Shown here in pieces: positions 33,287 to 42,611 of a stretch of DNA of 64,000 nt (position 1 is the stretch's first letter; each line of letters starts with the position of its first letter). This stretch comes from DATKMK01 sp035541895 (GTDB lineage: Bacteria > Desulfobacterota > Binatia > HRBIN30 > JACQVA1): positions 94,736 to 158,735 of the forward strand of contig DATKMK010000049.1 in the NCBI GenBank assembly GCA_035541895.1, written 5' to 3'. The translations under genes were made by a program, and so were the position numbers. The notes under the pieces were generated by a model. That model did not search any database, was not told where the DNA came from, and worked only from the letters and a program-made list of their open reading frames with translations.

Positions 33287-33892
33287 GTGGCAGAAGTCAG
33301 CACACGGCAACTGGCGATCGCCCTGTACGAGATTGGGGCGGTGCGATTCGGCGAGTTCACCCTGAAGGATGGCCGGCTCTCGCCCTTCTATCTCGACTTG
33401 CGCTTGCTCATCTCGCATCCGCCGGTGTTACGCTTGGCGGCGCAGTTGCTGGCCAGCATCGCCCGAACCCTCACGTTCGACCGGATCGCGGGCATCCCAT
33501 ACGCCGGTCTGCCGTTGGCCGTGGCCCTGGCCCTGGAGATGAATCGGCCGATGGTGTTTGCGCGCAAGGAAGCTAAAACTTACGGCACCAAGCAATTGGT
33601 TGAAGGAGACTTCCGCGCCGGCGAACGGGCGCTGGTGATCGACGACGTGATCACCAGTGGCACCGCCAAGATCGAAGCCTTCGCCCCCTTGCGCGATGCC
33701 GGTTTGCGCATTTCCGATGTGGCGGTTGTCATCCGCCGCGAGCAACGCGGCGTCGAGCTCCTCGCGCAAGCGGGCGTTCGTTTGCACGCGGTGCTGTCGG
33801 CGGAGGATCTGTTCGGGCACTTGCGGGCCGAGGCCCTGATCGGGGAATCGGCCTTGGCGCGCGCGTTGGAATTCATCGCGCACGGTTGCTAG
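33287..33892 (+). CDS. pyrE: Orotate phosphoribosyltransferase
   Basis: A 201-residue enzyme that converts orotate and PRPP to OMP in pyrimidine synthesis. The PRPP-binding loop ALVIDDVITSGTAK and the RKEAKTYGTK catalytic-loop region are intact, and GEFTLKDGRLSPFYLDLR is typical of the OPRT N-terminus. The start is GTG at 33287 (VAEVSTRQ), 11 bases after the previous stop; longer frames run into the propeller gene. Length fits the family. Confidence 0.94.
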   Translation: MAEVSTRQLAIALYEIGAVRFGEFTLKDGRLSPFYLDLRLLISHPPVLRLAAQLLASIARTLTFDRIAGIPYAGLPLAVALALEMNRPMVFARKEAKTYGTKQLVEGDFRAGERALVIDDVITSGTAKIEAFAPLRDAGLRISDVAVVIRREQRGVELLAQAGVRLHAVLSAEDLFGHLRAEALIGESALARALEFIAHGC

Positions 33893-33924
33893 GCGACACC
33901 TCTCCACGTCGATCCACGCTTGTT

Positions 33925-35130
33925 ATGTCGAGTCACGTCCTTGCCTACCGCCACCGCGGGTTGCGGGTGCACTACCAGCATCTGCCGGGCCCGCTGACGG
34001 CGATCGCGTTGGTGGTGCGCGCCGGTGCGCGCCTCGACGGCCGCCACCCCGGGATCGCGCACATGGCCGAGCATATGTTGTTTCAAGGCACCACGTCCCT
34101 GGATCAACTGGCGCTCAATCGGCGCGCGGCGGAACTGGGTGGCGAACACAACGCTGACACCGGCTACGAAGACATCTCGCTGACGTTCGAAGTCTTCAAC
34201 GAGGATGTCCCCGAAGCACTCGCGTTGCTGGCGGAGCAGTTTTATCACACCCGCGTCGACCGCGAGCGCTTTCGCAAAGAGCGCCGCGTCGTGCTCGACG
34301 AGGTGCGCAGCCGCGCCGATGATCCGAACGACTATCTGCATACGCAGGCCTGGTGCCGCTTCTTCGGCGGCGCGCTCGCCCATCCGGTGTGCGGGACCTC
34401 GGGGACGCTGAACGATATGGACGCAGACGACGTCGCGCGGTTCTTGCGCCGCGGCTTCGTGCACGCCAACGCCGTCCTGTCGATGGTTGGAGGGGTGTCG
34501 TTCGACGCCGCTCGACACGCCGTGCGCCAGCATTTCCGCCACGGCCGCGGCGGCCCGGCGCCGGTTGCGGCGCCGGTCGTGGCCGGCAACACGGGCCGCG
34601 TCCGGCTGCGCCGCTTCGGTGGCGGGCAGGCGTACGTCAGTACGATGTTCGAGGTGGTGCCGAACGCCCGCGAGATCGTCGCGCTGGGGGTCGCGCTCGA
34701 TCTGGTCGGCGCCGATCCGGACAGTCGGCTGTTTCAGGAAGTGCGCGAACGGCTCGGCTTGGGATACGACGTCTCGGCGACACTGGACTGGGGACCCGAC
34801 TGGGCGGTCGCGACGGTATCGGCCAGCGCGGGTCGCGCCCAGCTCGATCGTCTACTCCACACGGTGGCCGAAACTTGCCGGCGCGCCGCGGACGAGGGAT
34901 TCGCGCCCGACGAACTGCATCGGGCGCGCAAGAAGATTCGCTATCGCTATGCGTCCCTGGCCGAGAGTCGCTTGAATCAAGCCCTCGCGCTCGCCGAAGG
35001 GGCGTTGAGCGGATTCCCCACCCCCGCCGAGGCCGAGCGGATCGCGGCACGATTGTCGGCGGCGGACATCGAAGCCGCCTGGCGCCGCGCGCTCGGCAGT
35101 CGCACGCTCACCGTGATCCTCGCCGGGTGA
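33925..35130 (+). CDS. M16-family zinc peptidase
   Basis: A 401-residue pitrilysin-family protease. The inverted zinc motif HMAEH is at residues 46-50 and the third ligand Glu126 (VVLDEVRSR) lies 75 residues further, matching HXXEH-X74-76-E. So the catalytic site is complete, unlike the inactive partners found in heterodimeric M16B pairs. No second M16 gene is adjacent. There is no clear signal peptide. It follows pyrE by 32 bases and precedes the Hint-like gene. Confidence 0.9.
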   Translation: MSSHVLAYRHRGLRVHYQHLPGPLTAIALVVRAGARLDGRHPGIAHMAEHMLFQGTTSLDQLALNRRAAELGGEHNADTGYEDISLTFEVFNEDVPEALALLAEQFYHTRVDRERFRKERRVVLDEVRSRADDPNDYLHTQAWCRFFGGALAHPVCGTSGTLNDMDADDVARFLRRGFVHANAVLSMVGGVSFDAARHAVRQHFRHGRGGPAPVAAPVVAGNTGRVRLRRFGGGQAYVSTMFEVVPNAREIVALGVALDLVGADPDSRLFQEVRERLGLGYDVSATLDWGPDWAVATVSASAGRAQLDRLLHTVAETCRRAADEGFAPDELHRARKKIRYRYASLAESRLNQALALAEGALSGFPTPAEAERIAARLSAADIEAAWRRALGSRTLTVILAG

Positions 35131-35180
35131 GCGATTTACCCGGCGCGCTCGATTCGCTACACACCAACGCGGAGGTCTGC

Positions 35181-35660
35181 ATGCCTGAGTGGTCAGCCGT
35201 CGCCGCCGACACCAAGGTCGAAACGCCCGAAGGATCGATGACGATCCGCGCGGTCGCCGGTCAAGCGATTGCGGTACTGACGAAGGCGGCGGACGGTACG
35301 CATCGTTTTCGGCTGATGAAAGATGTCGAGAAAATCGCCGATCAACAACCCGTGCTGCGGATCACGCTCGACAACGGATCGAGCTTCCGGGTCGGCCCGC
35401 AACAGATCGTGTTCGCGCACGGCATGGTCGAAACCCGCGCGGCCGATATCGCGCCCGGCGTCGCAGTCGAATCGGCATTTCATTTTCCCGCCGGCCATCA
35501 GTACCGGAACGCGGCCGGCACCCTCCAGACTTCCACCGGTGCGTGGCGGGTGACGGCCGTCGAGGCCGCGGGGACCGCGGATGTTTACCGGTTGCACGTC
35601 AACCAAACCGGAATGTTCTTCGTGAGCGCCGGCGTGTTGTGCAAGGCCGATGGGAACTAG
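35181..35660 (+). CDS. Stand-alone Hint-fold (intein/hedgehog-like) protein lacking autocatalytic residues
   Basis: A 159-residue protein that aligns by pattern to the whole Hint fold. The opening AADTKVETPEGSMTIR corresponds to intein block A, VLRITLDNGSSFRVGPQQIV to block B, and VYRLHVNQTGMFFVSAGVLC to blocks F/G. The residues needed for splicing are missing: the block-A Cys is Ala6, the block-B His is Gln, and the terminal His-Asn is absent (LCKADGN). There is no extein, so it is not an intein. GGAGG lies just before the ATG. A binding or scaffold role is conceivable; nothing shows which. Confidence 0.7.
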   Translation: MPEWSAVAADTKVETPEGSMTIRAVAGQAIAVLTKAADGTHRFRLMKDVEKIADQQPVLRITLDNGSSFRVGPQQIVFAHGMVETRAADIAPGVAVESAFHFPAGHQYRNAAGTLQTSTGAWRVTAVEAAGTADVYRLHVNQTGMFFVSAGVLCKADGN

Positions 35661-35702
35661 CACGAGCTGCGTGACCGGCGACGCGGCGGGAAGGACGGAA
35701 CG

Positions 35703-36251
35703 ATGAAAGCGACCGACTGCGTACTGTACAGCGGCGGACTCAAAGGTGCCGAGGCGGCGTTCGGCGCGGCGGCCGATCGCTACGGCGTCGAGGAGGTGAA
35801 CTTCACCTTCGAAGGACACCAAATCGAACGCACGCGCGGCGTGCGCACGCTGACGCACGCCGAATTGCAGCAAGGCGACGTAAGTCTCGCGTACGTGTCG
35901 AAGCTGATGAATCGCCGCTACCCAGATACCGAGTACATCAAGAAGGTGCTGCAGACGATCTGGCACCAGGTGAACAACGCGCAGGAGATCTACGTCGTCG
36001 GCAAGGTGCTCGACGACGGCACGGTCATGGGCGGCACCGGCTGGGGCGCCGAGTTCGCCAAGCTGTGCAACAAGCCGCTGTTCGTGTTCGATCAAGAACG
36101 CGACGGCTGGCGGCACTGGACCGGTTCGTCCTGGGAAGCCAACGAACCGACGATCAGTCACCCGCACTTCGCCGGCACCGGCACGCGCTACCTCCAAGAG
36201 AACGGCGCCAAGGCGATCGACCGACTGTTCGCGCGGTCATTCAGCACGTAG
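35703..36251 (+). CDS. Conserved protein of unknown function, possible Rossmann/SLOG-like fold
   Basis: A 182-residue protein with the short opening strand CVLYSGGLKGAEAAFG, a central TIWHQVNNAQEIYVVG strand and GGTGWGAEFAKL, a Gly-rich loop before LFVFDQERDGW. The alternating strands with Gly-rich turns suggest a nucleotide-binding alpha/beta fold of the SLOG/LOG sort, but the family's diagnostic motifs are not clear. It follows the Hint-like gene by 42 bases in the same direction and is probably cotranscribed. I do not know its function. Confidence 0.6.
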   Translation: MKATDCVLYSGGLKGAEAAFGAAADRYGVEEVNFTFEGHQIERTRGVRTLTHAELQQGDVSLAYVSKLMNRRYPDTEYIKKVLQTIWHQVNNAQEIYVVGKVLDDGTVMGGTGWGAEFAKLCNKPLFVFDQERDGWRHWTGSSWEANEPTISHPHFAGTGTRYLQENGAKAIDRLFARSFST

Positions 36252-36312
36252 TGAGAAATCGCTGCCGGGTTCCAACGCGCAGCGCTGAAAGCCTCCTGCG
36301 AACCGGTCCATC

Positions 36313-38613
36313 ATGACCGCGTTATGGTTGCGACGCTACGCGGAGTTCATCGCGCGGCACGCGTGGGCGGTGTTGGTGGCGTCGACAGTCGCGTCCGCGA
36401 TCATCGCCGCGGGGATGAGCCGGCTCGCGGTCGTCCTCGATCCCGATCAAGAGTTGCCGCCTGATCATCCCTACGTCGTCGCGGATCGGGCCATCCGCAA
36501 GGAATTTGGCGGGACCAACTTCGTGGCCATCGCCTTGGTGCCGAAATCGGGGGACATATGGCAGCCCGATGTCCTGCGCGCGGTTCACGACCTGACGCTC
36601 GATGTGCTCAACGCTTCCGGTGTGATCAGGCAGAACGTCGTCAGTCTCTCCTCGCCGTACGTTCGGATACCCGAGGACCAAGGCGGCATCCTGGTGAGCG
36701 ACTATCTCATGAAAGACGTGCCGACGGACGCTGCCGCGGCCGCCGCGCTGCGCGCCCGTTACCATCAGGAGCCGCTGTTCAAAGGGACGGTGGTGAGCGA
36801 CGACGAACGCGCCGCGCTGGTGCTCGCCGATTTCTATGACGAGTCGACCGGAGGAATGATCGCGGCGACCGTCGACAGCGTGGTGTCGAAGTACCGGTCG
36901 CCGACGATCGACATCGCCGTGACCGGATCGCCGATCTTCGGCAACGCTGAAGCCATGCTGGTCGGCGAGCAAGGCAAGTATTTCGCGGGCACCATCGTGG
37001 CCGTCTTTGTCGTCCTGTGGCTCGCGTTCGGCCAATTGCAGGGCGTAATCCTGCCGAGCGCGACGGCGCTCCTGAGCACCGCGTTGACCCTGGGCGTCAT
37101 GGGATTCGCCGGGATTCCGATCAACGCGTGGACCTCGGCCGTGCCTCTGATGGTGGTGACCGTCGCCGCCGGACATTCGGCGCAAATGCTCAAGCGCTAC
37201 TACGAGGAGTTCGCCAGGCTCGGAGATCGGACGGCCGCGGTGGTGGCGTCGACCGAGCGCATCGGCATGGTGATGATGGCGGCCGGCGCGACGGCAGGAT
37301 GTGGCTTTGCCGCTTTGTCGCTGCTCGGCATTCCGACGCTGGCGCAATTCGGCATCGGCGTGGCGTGCGGCATCGGCGCGGCGGTGATGTTGGAGATGAG
37401 CTTCATGTTGGCGCTGCGAGTGGTGTGGCCGGCCGGCCGCTCGGCGCGGAGCGAGGGGCCGCTCCCACAGTGGATTGGGCGGGTGCTGGTGCCGCTCGAA
37501 TCCGCGGTGCGCGCCACGCCGCTCGCGGTGGTCCTCGCCTTTGTGCTCGTCGCGCTTGTCGCGGTTGCCGGCTATCCGCGCTTGATGACGGAGGTGAACA
37601 CGCAACAATACTGGTCGGAGCGCACGCAGGCGGGACACGACCTGCGCGTGTTCCAGAAACACTTTCCCAGCACCACGACCTTCACCGTTCTGCTTGAGGG
37701 TGACGCCGATGTGATCCAGACCCCGGAGGCGATCGAGCTGATGACCGGCCTGCAGGACGCGATGGCGCAGGTTCCCGGGGTCGGGCGGACGTCCTCGGTC
37801 GCCGACATCATCCGCCGGACGTACGAGGTGTTTGCGCCCGAAGACGCGCACCGCGGTTTGCCGTCCGATGCGGCGCTCATTCGCCAATTGTTCTTTCTCG
37901 CCCAGTCCCCAGGGTTCGAACGCTTCGTCGATCGCTCGTTCAGCCGGTCCGTGGTGCAGGGATTTCTCGATCGCGAAGATTCGGCGCTGACGCGCGCCGT
38001 GGTCGCGCGGCTGGAAGGCTATCTCGCCGAGCACCCACCGCAACGGATCCGCGTGAAGCTGGCCGGCGGCGTCGGGCCGACGCTGCTCGCCCTGAACGAC
38101 TACACGGTGCACGGGAAGGTGCTCAACATTGCGGTGGTCTTCACCGTGATCTTCTGCATCGCCAGCCTGTTGCTGCGGACGTGGCTGGGCGGCGCGTTTG
38201 TCACCGCGCCGCTGGTGATGGCGCTGGTCGTGAATCTCGGGGTGTTTTCCTGGCTGCGGATCGCGTTCGATCTCAGCGGCGCCTCGATCGCCGCCGTCGG
38301 CGTGGGGATCGGAGCCGACTACGCCATCTACTGTCTGTACCGATTGCGTGAGGAGTTCCGCCGCAGCGGGGTGATCGAGCCGGCGCTGGCGGCGATGATG
38401 GCGACCACCGGCCGCGCGGTGGTCTTCGTGGCGCTGGCCATCAGTGCCGGCTTCGGCGTTTACCTCCTGTCCGACTTCTACGCGTTCAGAATCTTGGGAC
38501 TGTTCGTGCCGTTGACGATGCTGATCAGTTGCGTGACGGCGTTGGCGCTCCCGACGGCTCTGGTGCTCTTACTGCGCCCGCGGTTCATCTTCGGCGCTCA
38601 ACGCAAGCCGTAG
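36313..38613 (+). CDS. RND/MMPL-family membrane exporter
   Basis: A 766-residue RND permease with two repeats, each of one membrane helix, an external domain of ~180-200 residues and about five further helices. The second repeat ends with SAGFGVYLLSDFYAFRILG, a typical MMPL end, and GIGADYAIYCLYRLREE carries the Asp of the proton relay. Members export lipids, hopanoids or other hydrophobic molecules. No membrane-fusion or outer-membrane partner is adjacent; two DUF1329 proteins, often found with such exporters, lie about 7-10 kb away. Confidence 0.9.
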   Translation: MTALWLRRYAEFIARHAWAVLVASTVASAIIAAGMSRLAVVLDPDQELPPDHPYVVADRAIRKEFGGTNFVAIALVPKSGDIWQPDVLRAVHDLTLDVLNASGVIRQNVVSLSSPYVRIPEDQGGILVSDYLMKDVPTDAAAAAALRARYHQEPLFKGTVVSDDERAALVLADFYDESTGGMIAATVDSVVSKYRSPTIDIAVTGSPIFGNAEAMLVGEQGKYFAGTIVAVFVVLWLAFGQLQGVILPSATALLSTALTLGVMGFAGIPINAWTSAVPLMVVTVAAGHSAQMLKRYYEEFARLGDRTAAVVASTERIGMVMMAAGATAGCGFAALSLLGIPTLAQFGIGVACGIGAAVMLEMSFMLALRVVWPAGRSARSEGPLPQWIGRVLVPLESAVRATPLAVVLAFVLVALVAVAGYPRLMTEVNTQQYWSERTQAGHDLRVFQKHFPSTTTFTVLLEGDADVIQTPEAIELMTGLQDAMAQVPGVGRTSSVADIIRRTYEVFAPEDAHRGLPSDAALIRQLFFLAQSPGFERFVDRSFSRSVVQGFLDREDSALTRAVVARLEGYLAEHPPQRIRVKLAGGVGPTLLALNDYTVHGKVLNIAVVFTVIFCIASLLLRTWLGGAFVTAPLVMALVVNLGVFSWLRIAFDLSGASIAAVGVGIGADYAIYCLYRLREEFRRSGVIEPALAAMMATTGRAVVFVALAISAGFGVYLLSDFYAFRILGLFVPLTMLISCVTALALPTALVLLLRPRFIFGAQRKP

Positions 38614-38866
38614 GTTGGATCGAACTCGCCAAAGGCAAGCAGCGCTCGAATCTGGCACTGCAGGTCGCTGCGATTCTGGATGTCTCGGCGGGATGGTCTT
38701 CTTAGATTTGCGTATCGGCGCGCCGAGAAATGAGCGGTGGCGTGGCCATGCACTTGCTCAGAGCAGGCATCGGAGGATACCAAATGAGGGGCCACGCCGG
38801 AGTTATCGAGATGAAAGCTTCAGCGCCGCAAGACCCGTCAAATCCGGCAGCCGACGCTCATGCGAT

Positions 38867-39080
38867 CAGCGGCTCGCCGACGGTCAGGCGTTGCGCGAAA
38901 GCGTGCCGCGCACGAGTCACGCCGCCTGGAAGCGGCCGGCCAAAGGGGAAATCGGACACCTTCGATCGGGCGATCGGTGAGTGTGCCTTGGCTTATGCGG
39001 ATCAAAATGCGAAAGACCACGCGGCGCTGGTGGCCGCGGTGAAGGCTGGGCGGATCAAGGCGCTGGTGGAGGAAGAGTAG
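38867..39080 (+). pseudogene. Deletion remnant of a DUF2252 gene
   Basis: Two fragments resemble opposite ends of DUF2252 proteins. In one frame 38867-38944 reads RLADGQALRESVPRTSHAAW, like the conserved N-terminal GKALR..VPRSSHA.W motif. In the next frame 38946-39080 reads GKSDTFDRAIGECALAYADQ, like the conserved C-terminus. About 350-400 residues that should lie between are missing, and the frame changes exactly at the junction (GGG at 38945-38948). An internal deletion is the simplest reading; an assembly collapse is the alternative. The 250 bases upstream hold no gene. Confidence 0.65.
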
Positions 39081-39179
39081 GGTGAGACCGGATCGTCCGC
39101 CCCAGCACGCTGACAGCCAAACCTCGTCACGCACTGCACCTCGCGGGAACGGTCCGATGCGCCGCGGCGTAGCCGTGCC

Positions 39180-40925
39180 ATGAGCGATTCCGATCAAGCG
39201 AGCGACGACGCAGCCTGGCAGCGTTGGCTGCCGGGCCTGCGTGTGATGCGATCATATCAGCGGGCCTGGTTGCGCCACGACCTAGCCGCCGGGCTGGTGC
39301 TCACGGCGATGTTGGTACCCGTCGGCATCGCGTATGCCGAGGCGTCGGGCGTGCCGGGCATCTACGGCCTCTACGCGACGATAGTGCCGTTGCTCGCCTA
39401 TGCCGTCTTCGGTCCGAGCCGCATCCTCGTGCTCGGCCCGGACTCCGCGCTGGCGGGCGTCATCTTCGCCGTCGTGGCGCCGCTCGCCAACGGCGACCCG
39501 GCGCGGGCCATAGCACTCGCTGGCGGGATGGCGATTGTTTCGGGAACGGCATGCGTGGCGGCCGGCGTTGGACGACTGGGATTTGTGACCGAGCTGCTCT
39601 CAAAACCGATTCGCTACGGCTATATGAACGGCATCGCGCTCACCGTGCTCTTGAGTCAATTGCCGAAGCTGCTGGGTTTCTCCGCCAAGGCCGAGGGGCC
39701 GCTGCGGCAGCTGTGGGCAATCGCCCGGGGCGTGATCGACGGCAGAACTAACATCGCGGCGTTGCTGGTCGGAGCAAGCACGCTGGTCGTGATTCTGGTG
39801 TTGCAACGCCGCCCGCGCCTTCCCGCCGTGCTGACGGCCGTGGTGGCGGCGACCGTTGCCGTGGATGCCTTCGACCTTGCGACGCGCGCGGGGGTGTCGG
39901 TGCTCGGCCCGCTGCCCCACGGCTTGCCGCTGCCGTCGCTGCCGCTGATCGGCGTCGAGGACATCACGCCGGTGTTGATCGGCGGACTGGCGGTGGCGTT
40001 GGTGTCGTTCGCCGATACCAGCGTGCTGTCGCGCGCCTACGCGGCGCGCATGGGCACGCCGGTTGATCCGAACCAGGAGATGCTAGGGCTCGGCATCGCC
40101 AACCTTGCCGCCGGCTTCTTTCAAGGCTTTCCAATCAGCAGCAGCGCGTCGCGAACTCCGGTGGCCGAGACCGCCGGCGCGCGAACGCAACTGACCGGTG
40201 TCGTCGGTGCGCTCGCGATCGCGATCCTGCTGATTGCCGCCCCGAACTTACTGCGGGATCTACCGAGCACGGCGTTGGCGGCGGTGGTCATCGCCGCGGC
40301 CATCGGACTCGTGGAGGTCGGCGACCTGCGCCGCATCTATCGCATCCAGCAATGGGAGTTCTGGCTGTCGATCGTCTGCTTCGTCGGCGTCGCGGTGTTC
40401 GGCGCGGTCGAGGGCATTGGAATCGCGATCGTCATCGCGGTGATCGAATTTCTGTGGGACGGCTGGCGGCCGCATTCGGCGGTGCTCGGTCGGGTCGACC
40501 GGATGAAGGGTTACCACGACATCAGCCGCTATCCCGAGGCGAGTCGGATTCCCGGCCTGGTGCTGTTTCGCTGGGACGCGCCGCTGTTCTTTGCGAATGC
40601 GGAACTCTTCCGCGACCGCGTGCTCAGCGCCGTGCGCAGTTCGCCGACGCCGGTTCGTTGGGTGGTGGTCGCGGCCGAGCCGGTCACCAGCATCGACATC
40701 ACCGCTGCCGACATCGTCGCCGAACTCGACGACGCGCTCCACGCCGAGAGCATCGAGCTGTGCTTCGCCGAGATGAAGGATCCCGTCAAGGACAAGCTGA
40801 AGCGCTTCGAACTCTTCGCGCGCTTCGGCGCCGAGACGTTTTACGCCACGCTCGGCGAAGCGGTGAAGGCCTACCTCGCCACCCATCCGGTTGAGTGGGT
40901 CGATTGGGAGCGGGAGGTGCCGTAG
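39180..40925 (+). CDS. SulP-family anion transporter with STAS domain
   Basis: A 581-residue SLC26/SulP permease for sulfate, bicarbonate or another anion. Twelve or more membrane segments include GMAYAEASG-like IGIAYAEASGVPGIYGLYAT near residue 60. The C-terminal ~120 residues form a STAS domain (LVLFRWDAPLFFANAELFRD), with an intact SIDITAADIV segment. The substrate cannot be read from the sequence, and no carbonic anhydrase or sulfate gene is adjacent. It ends eight bases from the convergent PPK2 gene. Confidence 0.92.
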   Translation: MSDSDQASDDAAWQRWLPGLRVMRSYQRAWLRHDLAAGLVLTAMLVPVGIAYAEASGVPGIYGLYATIVPLLAYAVFGPSRILVLGPDSALAGVIFAVVAPLANGDPARAIALAGGMAIVSGTACVAAGVGRLGFVTELLSKPIRYGYMNGIALTVLLSQLPKLLGFSAKAEGPLRQLWAIARGVIDGRTNIAALLVGASTLVVILVLQRRPRLPAVLTAVVAATVAVDAFDLATRAGVSVLGPLPHGLPLPSLPLIGVEDITPVLIGGLAVALVSFADTSVLSRAYAARMGTPVDPNQEMLGLGIANLAAGFFQGFPISSSASRTPVAETAGARTQLTGVVGALAIAILLIAAPNLLRDLPSTALAAVVIAAAIGLVEVGDLRRIYRIQQWEFWLSIVCFVGVAVFGAVEGIGIAIVIAVIEFLWDGWRPHSAVLGRVDRMKGYHDISRYPEASRIPGLVLFRWDAPLFFANAELFRDRVLSAVRSSPTPVRWVVVAAEPVTSIDITAADIVAELDDALHAESIELCFAEMKDPVKDKLKRFELFARFGAETFYATLGEAVKAYLATHPVEWVDWEREVP

Positions 40926-40933
40926 CCCCCGGA

Positions 40934-41839
40934 CTATTTCTCGTTGAGCAGTGTTCGTTTTGCGACTGCCAGCTCCTTGAGCTTCTCCGCGCTGACCTTC
41001 GGGTAGTGCAAGTCGAGCGAGGCGAGCGCATCGATGATCGCGGCGGCGACGACGACGCGGGTGAACCACTTGTTGTCGGCGGGCACAACGTACCAAGGCG
41101 CCTCTTTTGTCGCGGTGTTGCGGATCATGTCTTCGTAGGCGGTCATGTAGTCATCCCAAAACGCCCGCTCCTTGATGTCGTTGGCGGAGAACTTCCAGTT
41201 CTTCTCGGGATTTTCGAGTCGCTCGAGGAAGCGCCGTTTCTGTTCCTTCTTGGACACGTGGAGAAAGAATTTGCGCACCAGCACGCCGTTGCGCGTGAGA
41301 TAGCGCTCGAAACTACGGATGTCCTGGAAACGCTCGTTCCAGATGTCCTTGGTCACCAGCTCGGGCGGGAGCGTTTGTTTGGCCAGGAGTTCCCGGTGCA
41401 CCCGAACCACCAGGGTCTCTTCGTAGTAGCTGCGGTTGAAGATGCCGATGCGCCCGCGCTCGGGCAGGCACTTCATGCAACGCCACAAGAAGTCATGGTC
41501 GAGGTCCTCGGCGGACGGTGCTTTGAACGAATAGACCTGACATCCCTGCGGATTGACGCCCGACATGACATGCTTGATGGTGCCGTCCTTGCCGGCAGCG
41601 TCCATCGCCTGGAACACCAGCAGGACCCCCCATCGATCCTGTGCGTAGAGCATGTCCTGCTCTTCGGCGAGGAGATCGGTGCCCATCGCCAACGCTTCTT
41701 TGGCGCGCGGCTTGTCTTCCGATCCGAAGTCGAGTGTGTCGGCCGGGTCGATATCCTTGAGGCGAAACCTTTTGCCGTCGGTGACGCGGAACGGCTTCGC
41801 AAAACCGCGCGCTCGTTTGATCAGTTTCTTGTTGTTCAT
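40934..41839 (-). CDS. ppk2: Polyphosphate kinase 2 family protein
   Basis: A 301-residue PPK2 that moves phosphate between polyphosphate and nucleotides. It has the Walker A-like loop FQAMDAAGKDGTIKH, the lid motif and the Walker B region IGIFNRSYYEETLVVRVH. The single-domain length and VRVH after the Walker B favour the class III-like subgroup, which can use both AMP and ADP in some species. It lies downstream of a VIT-like and a DUF389 gene on the same strand, about 75 bases from the nearer. Confidence 0.92.
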   Translation of the reverse strand: MNNKKLIKRARGFAKPFRVTDGKRFRLKDIDPADTLDFGSEDKPRAKEALAMGTDLLAEEQDMLYAQDRWGVLLVFQAMDAAGKDGTIKHVMSGVNPQGCQVYSFKAPSAEDLDHDFLWRCMKCLPERGRIGIFNRSYYEETLVVRVHRELLAKQTLPPELVTKDIWNERFQDIRSFERYLTRNGVLVRKFFLHVSKKEQKRRFLERLENPEKNWKFSANDIKERAFWDDYMTAYEDMIRNTATKEAPWYVVPADNKWFTRVVVAAAIIDALASLDLHYPKVSAEKLKELAVAKRTLLNEK

Positions 41840-41915
41840 TCGCTACCCTTCAGGTTTCACAATAGTTGGATTCGTGGCCGCAGCCAACGCTGTGCGGCTC
41901 CCTGCGCGTCGGCGT

Positions 41916-42593
41916 TCATCCGCCGAGGAGGATCGCTACGCCGACCAGCGCGAGGCCGATGGCGACCATCGCCACGCCCGCCAGGAGGGGGTTCGTGTGA
42001 ACGAGCCGCCCCCACTTATGACCGACGAGGAACAGCATCGCGATCAACAGCGCGTTCGAGACTCGGAGCGCCCGGATCGGCTCCGCGAAGAGCAGGAACG
42101 GCGTCGACGCTGGCAGGCACGCGAGGACCACCAGCCAGAAGCAGGCGATCGCGCCGTAGAGGTCGTCGCGAGTCACGGTGATCTTCGGTGCATCACTGTT
42201 GGTGAGGTACGTGAGGATCGAGCGGCAGAACACGTCGCGGTCCGCCGGATCGCTGAGGGCCTCGAGGCGCGGCTCGATGTCGGTGCGGATGATGTCGAGT
42301 GCGCGCTCGCGATCGGGCGTCCGCTGAATCGCCTCGATCAGCCGCGCCTTTTCGGCACGCTCGGTCATGCAGTTCATGACGTACATGATCGCGTCAATGA
42401 TTCCCCATGCGATGTTACAGCCGAGTGCCGCCTGCAGGAGTCGGCGCGCGCCGGTGTCGCCGTCGCCGATGCTCAGGCCGGCAGTGAGCGTGGCTCCAAG
42501 CACCATAATGAGGCCGAACAACACTTCGCCCAAGCGACTCGCGGAGTCGAGGTAACGCTCCACGAAGCTTGCTCGTGTGGTCGGTGCGGTCAT
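41916..42593 (-). CDS. VIT/CCC1-like membrane protein
   Basis: A 225-residue protein with five predicted membrane helices in two groups (LGEVLFGLIMVLGATLTAG and AALGCNIAWGIIDAIMYVMN; then three at the C-terminus) separated by a charged cytoplasmic segment (~75-135). The organisation resembles VIT/CCC1 iron and manganese transporters, but the metal-binding Glu cluster is not obvious, so transport is uncertain. It follows the DUF389 gene by 18 bases and is likely in its operon. Confidence 0.65.
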   Translation of the reverse strand: MTAPTTRASFVERYLDSASRLGEVLFGLIMVLGATLTAGLSIGDGDTGARRLLQAALGCNIAWGIIDAIMYVMNCMTERAEKARLIEAIQRTPDRERALDIIRTDIEPRLEALSDPADRDVFCRSILTYLTNSDAPKITVTRDDLYGAIACFWLVVLACLPASTPFLLFAEPIRALRVSNALLIAMLFLVGHKWGRLVHTNPLLAGVAMVAIGLALVGVAILLGG

Positions 42594-42611
42594 GAGCAGT
42601 GTGATGACCGC

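Noticed and set aside
35181..35660. Reading the Hint protein as an intein
   Set aside because: No extein flanks it, and the nucleophile, block-B His and terminal His-Asn are absent.
36322..38112. Long minus-strand open frame inside the exporter gene
   Set aside because: It is the reverse-frame shadow of the RND permease, whose membrane pattern and motifs are clear.
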